Origin: Prevotella sp.
GTDB taxonomy: Bacteria > Bacteroidota > Bacteroidia > Bacteroidales > Bacteroidaceae
Assembly (NCBI GenBank): GCA_017557185.1
Contig: JAFZAP010000001.1
Location: 1-52,573, forward strand
Direction of reading: 5' to 3'
DNA: 52,573 bases
Under the pieces are notes generated by a model. It was not told the origin of the DNA and made no database searches. It was given only the letters and a program-made list of their open reading frames with translations. Numbering within the stretch: position 1 is the first letter of the stretch; every line of letters begins with the position of its first letter. Made by a program: the position numbers and the translations under genes. This document shows, piece after piece, positions 8,950 through 16,235 of the stretch.

Positions 8950-10296
8950 ATGAATACCGCATTTAATAAATTCGCAGGGTTCCTCAGTGTTCTCAGTCTC
9001 CTCTGCGCACTCTGTGTCTCCTGCCAGATGAAGGAAGACGACCTCTTCGACGTTGATCCGGCAAACCGTGCTGATGCGTGGATGGCCGACTATCGCCGCG
9101 TCTTCAACAACAATGAATACGGTTGGGCGCTCTATACCGACAACCCCACGACGCGCCACCCGGCTGTTTACACCTATGCCGTGAAGTTCGACCAGCAGTA
9201 CTCCACGTTCTATCGTACCTCCGGCACAGGCAACATTCCTGGGGTAAACGGCATCGACAGCGTGAAGAGCATGTACTCGTTCAAGATGGACAACGGTATC
9301 GTCCTCTCGTTCGACACGTACAACGGCTTCTTCCATTATTTCGCCGACCAGACGCAGTACTTTTCACAGGATATGCAGGGCGACTTCGAGTTCTGCCTCG
9401 ACCGCTATTCCGAGAACGAAGACACCATCTTCGGACGCGGCAAGACCAAGCAGCTTCCGTTCGTTATGATCAAGCTGCCCGTCAGCGCACGCGACTATCA
9501 GGAGGCCACCGACAGCATCAAGTCGAACTATGCACCCTACGACTGTTCGTTCGTCTGTGCTGGCGACACGCTGCCCGCCCGTTTCTTCAGCGGCTACCAG
9601 AACCTCTCCATCTGGATGGAGGATGACGACCCGCGTCTCGACGGACATCTCTTCTCCTATGGTAACCTCGTGGGCGGCATCTACTTCCTCGAGCCCGTCG
9701 AATACAAGGGATTCATCATCAAGGAGATGCACATCAACGCCGACCAGTCGGGCTACGACGACATCTGCGGAAATGCCTCCATCATCCCGAAGCCCTTCGC
9801 CAACTACTTCATGCAGGACGAGGAGTACGACAGCCGATTCTTCGGCTACTCGGCTCTCGGCAGCTACACCAAGGGCGAGTGGGACAAGGCCAGGGAAGCC
9901 CTGAAGAACAGCGGGAAGTACAACCCCGAGGGCCTCGCCTATGTCTGCGTGAGCACCGACGGCTTCGGCGGCCTTGAGCTCATCTTCAACATGTGGTACG
10001 GCTCGGGCGAAATCCATTTCCCGATGGAGATGAAGAAGGTCAGCAACAACGAGATTGCCTTGAAGTGGACGGGCAAGGAAAGTCACGGACTCGGTTTCAA
10101 CGTCTATGACGCCGGCTTCAAGTACTTTGTCGATGCGTTCGCACCGAAGGACGAGTGGCGCACCTATGTCATCTCGCCCAAGTCCGGTTCGAAGATGTCG
10201 CCGGGCGAACTCATGCTCACCGACAAGTCGAACCCCGACAACTCGTTCTACTTCCCGAAGAACCACCGCTACTATCATTATAGCATCTGGGAGTAA
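8950..10296 (+). CDS. DUF4302-family lipoprotein of the SusCD locus
   Basis: This 448-residue lipoprotein has a signal peptide ending LCALCVSC|Q. The N-terminal half carries the features I associate with DUF4302: the DADAWMADYRR-like start seen here as ADAWMADYRRVFNNNEYGW, then a segment about an N-terminal FDTYNGFFHYFAD core. DUF4302 proteins usually sit in SusC/SusD operons next to the HExxH lipoprotein, exactly as here. No catalytic motif is visible, so it is probably an accessory binding or structural subunit on the cell surface. ATG 8950 was chosen over the TTG at 8941 because the latter is inside repeat DNA and adds only three residues before the signal peptide. It is the last gene before a strong terminator-like structure. 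Confidence 0.82.
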   Translation: MNTAFNKFAGFLSVLSLLCALCVSCQMKEDDLFDVDPANRADAWMADYRRVFNNNEYGWALYTDNPTTRHPAVYTYAVKFDQQYSTFYRTSGTGNIPGVNGIDSVKSMYSFKMDNGIVLSFDTYNGFFHYFADQTQYFSQDMQGDFEFCLDRYSENEDTIFGRGKTKQLPFVMIKLPVSARDYQEATDSIKSNYAPYDCSFVCAGDTLPARFFSGYQNLSIWMEDDDPRLDGHLFSYGNLVGGIYFLEPVEYKGFIIKEMHINADQSGYDDICGNASIIPKPFANYFMQDEEYDSRFFGYSALGSYTKGEWDKAREALKNSGKYNPEGLAYVCVSTDGFGGLELIFNMWYGSGEIHFPMEMKKVSNNEIALKWTGKESHGLGFNVYDAGFKYFVDAFAPKDEWRTYVISPKSGSKMSPGELMLTDKSNPDNSFYFPKNHRYYHYSIWE

Positions 10297-10343
10297 CGGG
10301 AATTTGTTTAGGAGATACGCTCTCTTTACATAATCCAACGTCG

Positions 10344-10410
10344 GACGAGGTTCTCTCTCAAACCACAGGTATAGCGATGCCTGCAGGTGGGAAAGACCCT
10401 CGTCTTTTTT
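10344..10410 (+). terminator. Structured terminator after the SusCD operon
   Basis: GACGAGG at 10344-10350 pairs with CCTCGTC at 10398-10404, which is followed by six T residues. The 47-nt loop can form an inner hairpin (CCACAGG with CCTG and TGG). A closing stem plus T-run downstream of the DUF4302 gene fits an intrinsic terminator. The size of the loop leaves room for a small structured RNA. Confidence 0.65.
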
Positions 10411-10472
10411 ATCCGCCTCCTTCCCAAGATGTTACAATTTGTTTACAGGAATTCAGTTTTCGTTGAAAATTC

Positions 10473-10503
10473 TTGCCATTCCAAGAAAAAACTTGTATTT
10501 TTG
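10473..10503 (+). promoter_or_regulatory. Promoter of the 10571 gene pair
   Basis: TTG at 10473-10475 and TATTTTTG at 10496-10503 are spaced by exactly 20 bp. The predicted start, near 10510, leaves a leader of about 60 nt before the ATG at 10571, and AGAAAGGA at 10556-10563 could serve as ribosome binding site. Confidence 0.7.
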
Positions 10504-10570
10504 CAGCAGATTCATATAGAACTCCTCAATTATTGACATTTCAATCTATTTTTACAGAAAGGATACAACG

Positions 10571-10972
10571 ATGAAAAAGTTTTTTCTGATGCTTGCATTC
10601 GTGACGTCGGCAGTCCTTACCATTAGTGCCGACGACAACTACCAATTCCTGACCGTGCAGCAGACGGACGGTGTCGAGCAGTCGTTCACGGCTGCCGGCC
10701 TCACCATCACGTTCTCACAAGGCAACATGGTGCTCAACGAGAACGGAACCACTACCACGATTTCCCTTGCCGACCTGAGCAAGATGTTCTTCTCGATGAC
10801 GTCGGGCATCAAGCAAATGGAAAATGGAAAAGGAATAATGGAAAATGGCGAGGAGAACAACGAGGTGTTCGACCTGCAGGGCCGCAAACTCCCTTCTGGG
10901 GCCGGGGATAGGCTCTCTAAGCTCCCCAAGGGCATATACATTGTTAACGGCAAAAAAATCGTAGTGAAATGA
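10571..10972 (+). CDS. Small secreted protein with T9SS-like C-terminal tail
   Basis: This 133-residue protein has a signal peptide (about 1-20, ending TISA). A short beta-rich domain follows, with the pattern FTAAGLTITFSQGN then ISLADLSKMFF; the protein encoded next starts with a similar pattern. The end, EVFDLQGRKLPS then LPKGIYIVNGKKIVVK, is a typical type IX secretion/sorting (Por-type) tail, so the protein is probably exported across the outer membrane. Between domain and tail lies a low-complexity piece (KQMENGKGIMENGEENNE) encoded by ATGGAAAATGG repeats resembling the intergenic fillers. The stop overlaps the next start by four bases (ATGA), implying translational coupling. Molecular function is unknown. 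Confidence 0.82.
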   Translation: MKKFFLMLAFVTSAVLTISADDNYQFLTVQQTDGVEQSFTAAGLTITFSQGNMVLNENGTTTTISLADLSKMFFSMTSGIKQMENGKGIMENGEENNEVFDLQGRKLPSGAGDRLSKLPKGIYIVNGKKIVVK

Positions 10973-12474
10973 AAAGATTATTCACTATTGCCACACTGCT
11001 GCTGGTGCTTTCTTCGGCAGTCAGCGCACAGACCACAATGAACGTGCGAGTAGGGCAGGTCAACTACGTCTTCAAGACAGCTACTGTCGGCGAGATGAAC
11101 TTTGTTGAGGGAAGCAGTCTGATCATCGACGGCAAGACTTTCGGCATCATCGACGGTAGCTCGGCGAGCGTTGACTTCATCGACGAAATCAGTCTTGGTG
11201 ACAACGAGGTGGCCGACAACACCGTCGACATCGTCTATAACGGCTCTACAGCCAATGTAGTTGTAGCAGGCAATATCGCTTCAAAGCTCAAGGTTACCGC
11301 CACTGGTGCTGCAGTCAGCGTTGTTCAAGACGAATCGCTCCAGCAGGAAGTCACCTATACGCTCAGCGGCACGAGTAGCAACGGCTCGTTCACGATGGAC
11401 GGCGACCACAAGGCTTCCGTCGTGCTCAGCGACCTCGCGCTCACCAATCCCTCGGGTGCAGCCATCGACATTGAGAACGGCAAGGGCATCACCGTCACTC
11501 TCAAGGGTGCCAACACCCTCAGCGACGGTGCTGGCGGCACGCATTCTGCAACCCTCTACATCGACGGTCATCCCACTTTCAGCGGCGAGGGTTCGCTCAC
11601 GCTGAAGGGACTCACCAAGCATGCTTTTGCCAGCGGTGAATATGCTGTTGTGGCTGGTGGCACCATCACCGTCAGCCAGGCAGCTTCCGACGGCTTCCAC
11701 ATCAACGAGCGCTTCCAGATGGATGGCGGCACCCTCAACATCACCTCCTCGGGCGATGCCATCGACGTAGGCTTCCGCGGGGTGAACAAGGGCACGAAGG
11801 ACCAGTATGAGCGCAACGGATTCATCGAACTCAACGGCGGCACCCTCATAGCATCGTGCAGCGGACAGGCCGCAAAGGCTCTGAAAGCCGACAGCACCAT
11901 CGTCATCGCTGGAGCCACCGTTACCGCAACCACGTCGGGTGGAGCCTATTACGATACCGCGGAGAAAGATTTCTCCAGCAGCTCTGCCGTGAAGGCTGGT
12001 GGCGGATTCCAGATGACCAGCGGCACCCTTACCGCCACGAGCACCGGTTCAGGCGGCAAGGGCATCAATGCCACCGATGCAATTTCCATCAGCGGAGGTG
12101 ATGTCTATGTCACCACCACCGGCGACCTCTACGAATATGGTACCGACGACACGAAGCCGCAAGGCATCAAGAGCGATGGCAACATCACCATCTCCGGCGG
12201 CAACGTCTATGTCTGCGCAGGCTCCTACGACGGTAGTGCTACCGCCTTCAAGCCCGGCGATGCAGGTATCTTCACTATCAACGGAGGAACCATTATGGGT
12301 ATTGCCCGCAAGAAGACCACGGTCTCGGCAGTCTCCACGCAGAAGACCGCCACTGCCTCCAAGCAGAAGATCACCGGCGGCCAGACCTACAGTCTCAGCG
12401 GCGTCAGCTACACGATTCCCAGCAACTACAACAATTCTTCTGCCAACGTCGTCGTGTCGAAGCCGGGCCTATAA
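10969..12474 (+). CDS. Secreted carbohydrate-binding protein, Cthe_2159-like beta-helix
   Basis: This 501-residue exported protein has a signal peptide ending in SAVSAQ (about residue 21). Residues 25-80 form a short domain like that of its upstream partner. From about 85 onward it has Gly/Thr/Ser-rich repeated strands of the form GGTLNITSSGDAIDV, GGTLIASCSGQAAKALKAD, SGTLTATSTGSGGKGINA and GGNVYVCAGSYDG, typical of the right-handed beta-helix of the Cthe_2159 carbohydrate-binding family (PF14262). Characterised members bind acidic polysaccharides such as polygalacturonate; the ligand here is inferred only by family. There is no T9SS tail, which contrasts with the coupled upstream gene. The 4-bp overlap indicates an operon. 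Confidence 0.85.
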   Translation: MKRLFTIATLLLVLSSAVSAQTTMNVRVGQVNYVFKTATVGEMNFVEGSSLIIDGKTFGIIDGSSASVDFIDEISLGDNEVADNTVDIVYNGSTANVVVAGNIASKLKVTATGAAVSVVQDESLQQEVTYTLSGTSSNGSFTMDGDHKASVVLSDLALTNPSGAAIDIENGKGITVTLKGANTLSDGAGGTHSATLYIDGHPTFSGEGSLTLKGLTKHAFASGEYAVVAGGTITVSQAASDGFHINERFQMDGGTLNITSSGDAIDVGFRGVNKGTKDQYERNGFIELNGGTLIASCSGQAAKALKADSTIVIAGATVTATTSGGAYYDTAEKDFSSSSAVKAGGGFQMTSGTLTATSTGSGGKGINATDAISISGGDVYVTTTGDLYEYGTDDTKPQGIKSDGNITISGGNVYVCAGSYDGSATAFKPGDAGIFTINGGTIMGIARKKTTVSAVSTQKTATASKQKITGGQTYSLSGVSYTIPSNYNNSSANVVVSKPGL

Positions 12475-12480
12475 TCCCCA

Positions 12481-12579
12481 TTTGTTTTGTAAAGACTATC
12501 TGGGTATTGTATTCATTAAGACAACTCAGACAACTTTGGACAACTTTACGTTGTCCCTTGTTGTTCGTGTTGTTTTTGA
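12481..12579 (+). repeat. Dispersed ~100-bp repeat with GGACAAC hairpin (copy 1)
   Basis: The segment TTTGTTTTGTAAAGACTATC and what follows aligns base for base, with few changes, to 34782-34925. The shared core is GGACAAC-TTTAC-GTTGTCC at 12538-12556 (7-bp stem) and both copies end in CGTGTTGTTTTT. A partial third copy lies at about 12592-12625 (TTTGTAAAACTATCTGGGTT). Both full copies sit just after the 3' end of a gene, so the hairpin may act as a terminator. The rest of the gap up to the SDR gene shows nothing else. Confidence 0.8.
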
Positions 12580-12642
12580 TTGATGAGATCTTTGTAAAAC
12601 TATCTGGGTTGTGGATTCATTAAGACCGCTCGGCCTTCTTTC

Positions 12643-13353
12643 TCACTCCTCTTTCACAATTGGGTAGAGTTCAATAAACTCACCCTGATGGGAGCGTCCG
12701 TCGTTGATGAGCTCTGCCGTTTTTCGCCCCACGGTTTCAATATCGTGGAACCCAGGCAGACTCATGTTTCCGTTCAGGTCGGTCGTCGTAGGGCCAGGAT
12801 GCACAGAGAATATCTCTATTGGTGTGTTGCTCTGTTCGAACTCAATGGCCATTACGCCCATCATCGCATTCTGTGCAGCCTTGCTCGCCACGTAGGCCAG
12901 CGGGTGCCAATACGGGCTGATTTCCGAGGGCACGGTGATGTTAACGATTCTGCCGCTATTCTGGGCGAGCAGTGGTGCCAGAGCCTTGGTGAGAGCGAAG
13001 GTGCCGATGAAGTTCACGTCAAGCGTCTTTCTTATTTCGCCGATATCGGTGTGGAGGCTGTCCACGCCCATGTCGCCGGGGATGCCGGCATTGTTCACCA
13101 GCAGGGTAAGCTCCGGGAAACGTGTGGCAACCTCTGTGGCGGCGTGTTCGACGCTATCGGTATCACTCAGTTCGATATTTACCCAGCCGGCCACATCGAC
13201 GCCAGCTGAAGCTAATTCGCCGATGGCTCTCGCTGCACGCTCCTCATTGCGAGCGCCGATGATCACCTGCCAGCCGCTGAGGCCGAGATGCTTGGCAATG
13301 CCGAACCCGATTCCCTTGTTGGCACCCGTCACGAAAACAATCTTTTTTCTCAT
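12643..13353 (-). CDS. SDR-family NAD(P)-dependent oxidoreductase
   Basis: This 236-residue classical short-chain dehydrogenase/reductase carries the cofactor motif TGANKGIG (about residues 9-16), the NNAG motif (about 88-91), an active-site Ser region near ITVPSE, and the catalytic YVASK (Tyr and Lys of YxxxK). A PGPTTTDL segment follows the active site, as in carbonyl reductase-like members. The ARN pattern after the second strand suggests NADPH preference (inference). It is transcribed in the same direction as metY but has its own promoter between the two genes. The physiological substrate cannot be told from the sequence. Confidence 0.93.
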   Translation of the reverse strand: MRKKIVFVTGANKGIGFGIAKHLGLSGWQVIIGARNEERAARAIGELASAGVDVAGWVNIELSDTDSVEHAATEVATRFPELTLLVNNAGIPGDMGVDSLHTDIGEIRKTLDVNFIGTFALTKALAPLLAQNSGRIVNITVPSEISPYWHPLAYVASKAAQNAMMGVMAIEFEQSNTPIEIFSVHPGPTTTDLNGNMSLPGFHDIETVGRKTAELINDGRSHQGEFIELYPIVKEE

Positions 13354-13384
13354 TGTAATATGTACTTAATTGACTATTTGCGTG

Positions 13385-13413
13385 CAAAGGTACAAATAAT
13401 TATCAATTATCAA
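13385..13413 (-). promoter_or_regulatory. Promoter of the SDR gene
   Basis: On the minus strand TTG (13413-13411) and TACCTTTG (13392-13385) are 18 bp apart. The upstream element lies inside the AT-rich ATCAATTAT repeat that fills the metY-SDR gap, so here the filler repeat contributes promoter sequence. Confidence 0.5.
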
Positions 13414-13416
13414 CTA

Positions 13417-14709
13417 TCAATTATTAATTAAGTTTAGCGCTTGCGCGAGGTCAGCGATGATGTCGTCGATGTGCTCTGTGCCGATGCTGAGGCGGATTGT
13501 TGAAGGTGTGATGTGCTGTTCCTCGAGTTCCTCGGGCGAGAGCTGCGAGTGGGTGGTCGTATAGGGATGGATGACCAGACTCTTCACGTCGGCGACATTC
13601 GCCAGCAGCGAGAATATCTGCAGCGCATCGATGAAGCGCCACGCTTCCTCCTGTCCGCCCTTGATCTCGAATGTAAAGATGCTGCCGCCCCCGTTGGGGA
13701 AGTACTTCTTGTACAACGCGTGGTCGTGATGACTCTCCAGAGCCGGGTGGTTCACACGTGCCACCTTCGGGTGTTTCGCCAGGAAGTCCACCACCTTCAG
13801 CGCATTCTCCACATGGCGCTCCACACGCAGGCTCAGCGTCTCGACACCCTGTAGCAGGATGAAGGCATTGAAGGGCGAGATGGCAGCACCGGTATCACGC
13901 AGGATGACGGCACGGATGCGGGTGACATAGGCGGCTGCGCCCACAGCCTCGGCGAATACGATGCCGTGATACGACGGGTCGGGCTTGGCGAGCGTCGGGA
14001 ACTTGTCGGGATTGGCGAGCCAGTCGAACTTACCGCCATCTACGATGACACCGCCCAGACTGGTTCCGTGACCGCCGAGGAACTTCGTAGCCGAATGCAC
14101 CACGATGTCGGCACCGTGCTCCAGCGGACGGATGAGATAGGGAGTGCCGAAGGTGTTGTCGACGATGAAGGGGATACCATGCTTATGAGCCACAGCGGCC
14201 ACACCCTCCAGGTCGAGCACGTCGCTGTTGGGATTGCCGAATGTCTCGGCATACACCACCTTGGTATTGGGCTTGATGGCAGCCTCGAGGGCTTCGAGGT
14301 CGTTCACGTTGATGATGGTGTTTGTGATGCCCTGCGTAGCCAACGTGTGGGTGATGAGGTTATAGGAGCCGCCGTAGAGGTTGTCGGCAGCAACGATATG
14401 GTCACCTGCCTGCACGATGTTCTGCAGGGCATAGGTGATGGCGGCAGCACCGCTGGCAACGGCCAGGCCAGCCACACCGCCTTCGAGGGCAGCCACGCGG
14501 TCCTCAAACACACCCTGCGTGGAGTTCGTCAGTCGGCCGTAGATATTACCGGCATCGCGCAGTCCGAAGCGGTCGGCAGCATGCTGGCTGTTGTGAAACA
14601 CATAGCTCGTGGTCTGATAAATGGGCACCGCACGGGCGTCGGTAGCGGGGTCTGCCTGCTCCTGTCCTACATGAAGCTGCAGCGTCTCGAAATGATAGTT
14701 CTTACTCAT
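13417..14709 (-). CDS. metY: O-acetylhomoserine sulfhydrylase (aminocarboxypropyltransferase)
   Basis: This 430-residue PLP enzyme of the Cys/Met metabolism family makes homocysteine (or methionine) from O-acetylhomoserine and sulfide (or methanethiol). Visible features are the start [29 protein letters not shown], the glycine loop [12 protein letters not shown], and the PLP lysine in [16 protein letters not shown]. Length and the acidic insert between residues 230 and 260 ([13 protein letters not shown]) fit MetY rather than cystathionine gamma-synthase, which is about 390 residues. It is divergent from an Lrp/AsnC regulator and the two promoters nearly abut, so regulation by that protein is plausible. 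Its leader of about 130 nt contains a hairpin array. Confidence 0.93.
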   Translation of the reverse strand: MSKNYHFETLQLHVGQEQADPATDARAVPIYQTTSYVFHNSQHAADRFGLRDAGNIYGRLTNSTQGVFEDRVAALEGGVAGLAVASGAAAITYALQNIVQAGDHIVAADNLYGGSYNLITHTLATQGITNTIINVNDLEALEAAIKPNTKVVYAETFGNPNSDVLDLEGVAAVAHKHGIPFIVDNTFGTPYLIRPLEHGADIVVHSATKFLGGHGTSLGGVIVDGGKFDWLANPDKFPTLAKPDPSYHGIVFAEAVGAAAYVTRIRAVILRDTGAAISPFNAFILLQGVETLSLRVERHVENALKVVDFLAKHPKVARVNHPALESHHDHALYKKYFPNGGGSIFTFEIKGGQEEAWRFIDALQIFSLLANVADVKSLVIHPYTTTHSQLSPEELEEQHITPSTIRLSIGTEHIDDIIADLAQALNLINN

Positions 14710-14749
14710 CTTGCTTGTTATTTAAAAGTTATAATTTATGATTTCAACT

Positions 14750-14833
14750 TTGAACCGCGCGAAGCGCATTGAACTGCCCGCAGGGCATTGAACCGAAGGT
14801 CATCGACCTTTGAACCGCGTCGCAGGCGCAAAT
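14750..14833. repeat. TTGAAC-flanked hairpin array in the metY leader
   Basis: TTGAAC occurs at 14750, 14769, 14788 and 14810. The intervals hold four different perfect or near-perfect hairpins: CGCGCGAAGCGCA, TGCCCGCAGGGCA, AAGGTCATCGACCTT and GCGTCGCAGGCGC. Stem sequences differ but remain complementary and loops are 3 nt. Related units lie before greA (42208), metK (51684) and the KilA-N gene (27663). In the metY transcript the units are read in the opposite orientation. Confidence 0.8.
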
Positions 14834-14848
14834 GTTCTTTTTCCGCTG

Positions 14849-14880
14849 CAAAGTTACTGCGTTTAGAAATATCTTCCAAA
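14849..14880 (-). promoter_or_regulatory. metY promoter
   Basis: On the minus strand TTTG (14880-14877) and TAACTTTG (14856-14849) are separated by exactly 20 bp. The predicted start, near 14842, gives a leader of about 130 nt that contains the TTGAAC hairpin array. Confidence 0.75.
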
Positions 14881-14884
14881 TTTC

Positions 14885-14915
14885 TTGCTAAATTCAGAAA
14901 ATATACCTAAATTTG
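14885..14915 (+). promoter_or_regulatory. Promoter of the Lrp/AsnC gene
   Basis: TTG at 14885-14887 and TAAATTTG at 14908-14915 are 20 bp apart. Its upstream element lies only 5 bp from that of the divergent metY promoter, so one bound regulator could control both. The leader contains the inverted repeat AGAATAAT (14926) / ATTATTCT (14972). Confidence 0.75.
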
Positions 14916-15029
14916 CAGCCGTAAGAGAATAATCCACCACGAAAGGCTTCCCAGCGCTCTCGAAACAGAATATTATTCTTTTCCTTCAACTTTTTGCCGG
15001 AAAATTGAACAAGAAACTATAAACTCTTT

Positions 15030-15494
15030 ATGGCTACACAACTAGACGAAACCGATCTGCAGATACTGAAAACGCTGCAAAAGAACGCGAAGCTCACCAC
15101 GAAAGAGCTGGCCGATGCCGTGCACCTCACTCCCACACCCGTCTTCGAGCGACAGAAGCGGCTCGAGCGACAGGGCTATATCAAGCGATACGTCGCAGTG
15201 CTGAATCCCGATAAACTGGGGTTGGGGCTGCAAGTGTTCTGCAAGGTGAAGCTCAAGCAGATCAACCACGAGATTGCCGATTCCTTCACCCGCCGCATCC
15301 AGCGCATTCCGGAGGTCACGGAGTGCTATAACACCAGCGGTGCCTACGACTATCTTTTAAAGGTACGCGCACGCGACATGAAGCAATACCAGGAGTTCAT
15401 ACTCAACAAACTCGGCGACATCGACTCCGTCAGCTCCATCGAAAGCACCTTCGTCATGAGCGAAGTGAAGCAGAACTACGGCATCAATCTGTAG
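15030..15494 (+). CDS. Lrp/AsnC-family transcriptional regulator
   Basis: This 154-residue protein has an N-terminal winged helix-turn-helix (about 7-60, containing LDETDLQILKTLQKNAKLT, TKELADAVHLTPTPVFERQK and the RLERQGYIKRY wing) and a C-terminal RAM/AsnC ligand-binding domain (about 65-150, with VPEVTECYNTSGAYDYLLKV-like sequence). Lrp-type proteins form octamers and sense amino acids. Divergence from metY with back-to-back promoters points to control of methionine or sulfur metabolism and probably autoregulation; this is inference from position. The start at 15030 is supported by the immediate HTH onset. Confidence 0.93.
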   Translation: MATQLDETDLQILKTLQKNAKLTTKELADAVHLTPTPVFERQKRLERQGYIKRYVAVLNPDKLGLGLQVFCKVKLKQINHEIADSFTRRIQRIPEVTECYNTSGAYDYLLKVRARDMKQYQEFILNKLGDIDSVSSIESTFVMSEVKQNYGINL

Positions 15495-15784
15495 GGAGGC
15501 CTACCCGCCGCGCAAGCGCGAAGTGAACAGTGAACAGCGAATAGTGAAAAGACAAACGAAACATAAGAACAGAAGTTTTGCCCACAGATTGCACAGATAT
15601 CACGGATTTGATTTAACACGATTTCCTTCGTCTCATTCGTGTTCGACTCTTTGTCTCTATGTCTTATTTTGAAAGATTTTGAATAAGATTTTTGTAAGAT
15701 TTCTCGCCGAAGGCGATCCATAATTACCTTTGCTTACACAGTTTCCTCCGATTCCTTTGTTCCTTAGAAAAACTGTGGCATCTT
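15495..15784. repeat. Gene-free stretch with dispersed repeat fragments
   Basis: No gene is seen. The stretch contains fragments that recur elsewhere: a CCCACAGATTGCACAGAT piece also found near 28711, CTTTGTCTCTATGTC at about 15651 (inverted at 28688-28703), and TTTCCTCCGATTC...TTCCTTAGAAA at about 15747-15771 (inverted at 28789-28819). A GCGCGCAAGCGCG-type hairpin follows the Lrp stop codon. Confidence 0.6.
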
Positions 15785-15856
15785 GGCTCCCCTCCTTTTG
15801 GAGGGGTCGGGGGGGGGCCCAATAAAAACCAGCCCGAGTCTCACGACGGGGGCTGG
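15785..15856. repeat. REP-like palindrome and adjacent CCAGCCC hairpin
   Basis: CCCCTCCTTTTGGAGGGG followed by a G-tract (15789-15818) matches the REP-like family seen at 26598, 28236, 28341, 33859 and 34301. Directly after it, CCAGCCC (15829-15835) pairs with GGGCTGG (15850-15856). Confidence 0.7.
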
Positions 15857-15947
15857 AAAAACCATTATAATATGAAAACTAATAAACAATCAGTTCTTAA
15901 GGGCTTAAAGGGTTTAGAGGGCATAAAGGGCCTTTACCCTCTTCACC

Positions 15948-16092
15948 TTCTTTACTTTCTTTACCTTCTTTACTTTCTTTACCTTCTTTACTTTCTTTAC
16001 TTTCTTTACTTTCTTTACATTCTTTACTTTCTTTACCTTCTTTACCTTCTTTACTTTCTTTACTTTCTTGACTTTCTTTACTTTCTTCACCC
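15948..16092. repeat. 9-bp pyrimidine-rich tandem repeat
   Basis: About sixteen copies of a 9-bp unit CTTTACTTT, or its variant CTTTACCTT, run head to tail; almost every base on the plus strand is T or C apart from one A per unit. Upstream lie AAGGGCTTAAAGGG motifs that recur at about 32045 and 42716. A frame from 15872 stays open through the repeat and would give an Leu/Tyr/Phe polymer, but there is no sign that it is a gene. Confidence 0.85.
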
Positions 16093-16235
16093 TCTCAGCG
16101 CCTGAAGGGCTTTACACTTTTCACTTTGACCTTCGGTCTTCCTCTGTCGCTTCTCGGCATAGCTGGAATAAATTCCGCTCTGCCCTCGCTGCTCCATCGG
16201 TTCACTTCGCGCTCCGCGCGGCTGGGGTGGGGCTC

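Noticed and set aside
15872-16105. Small hydrophobic protein gene
   Set aside because: Most of the frame is translation of a 9-bp simple repeat; there is no domain, and the openness follows from the unit being a multiple of three.
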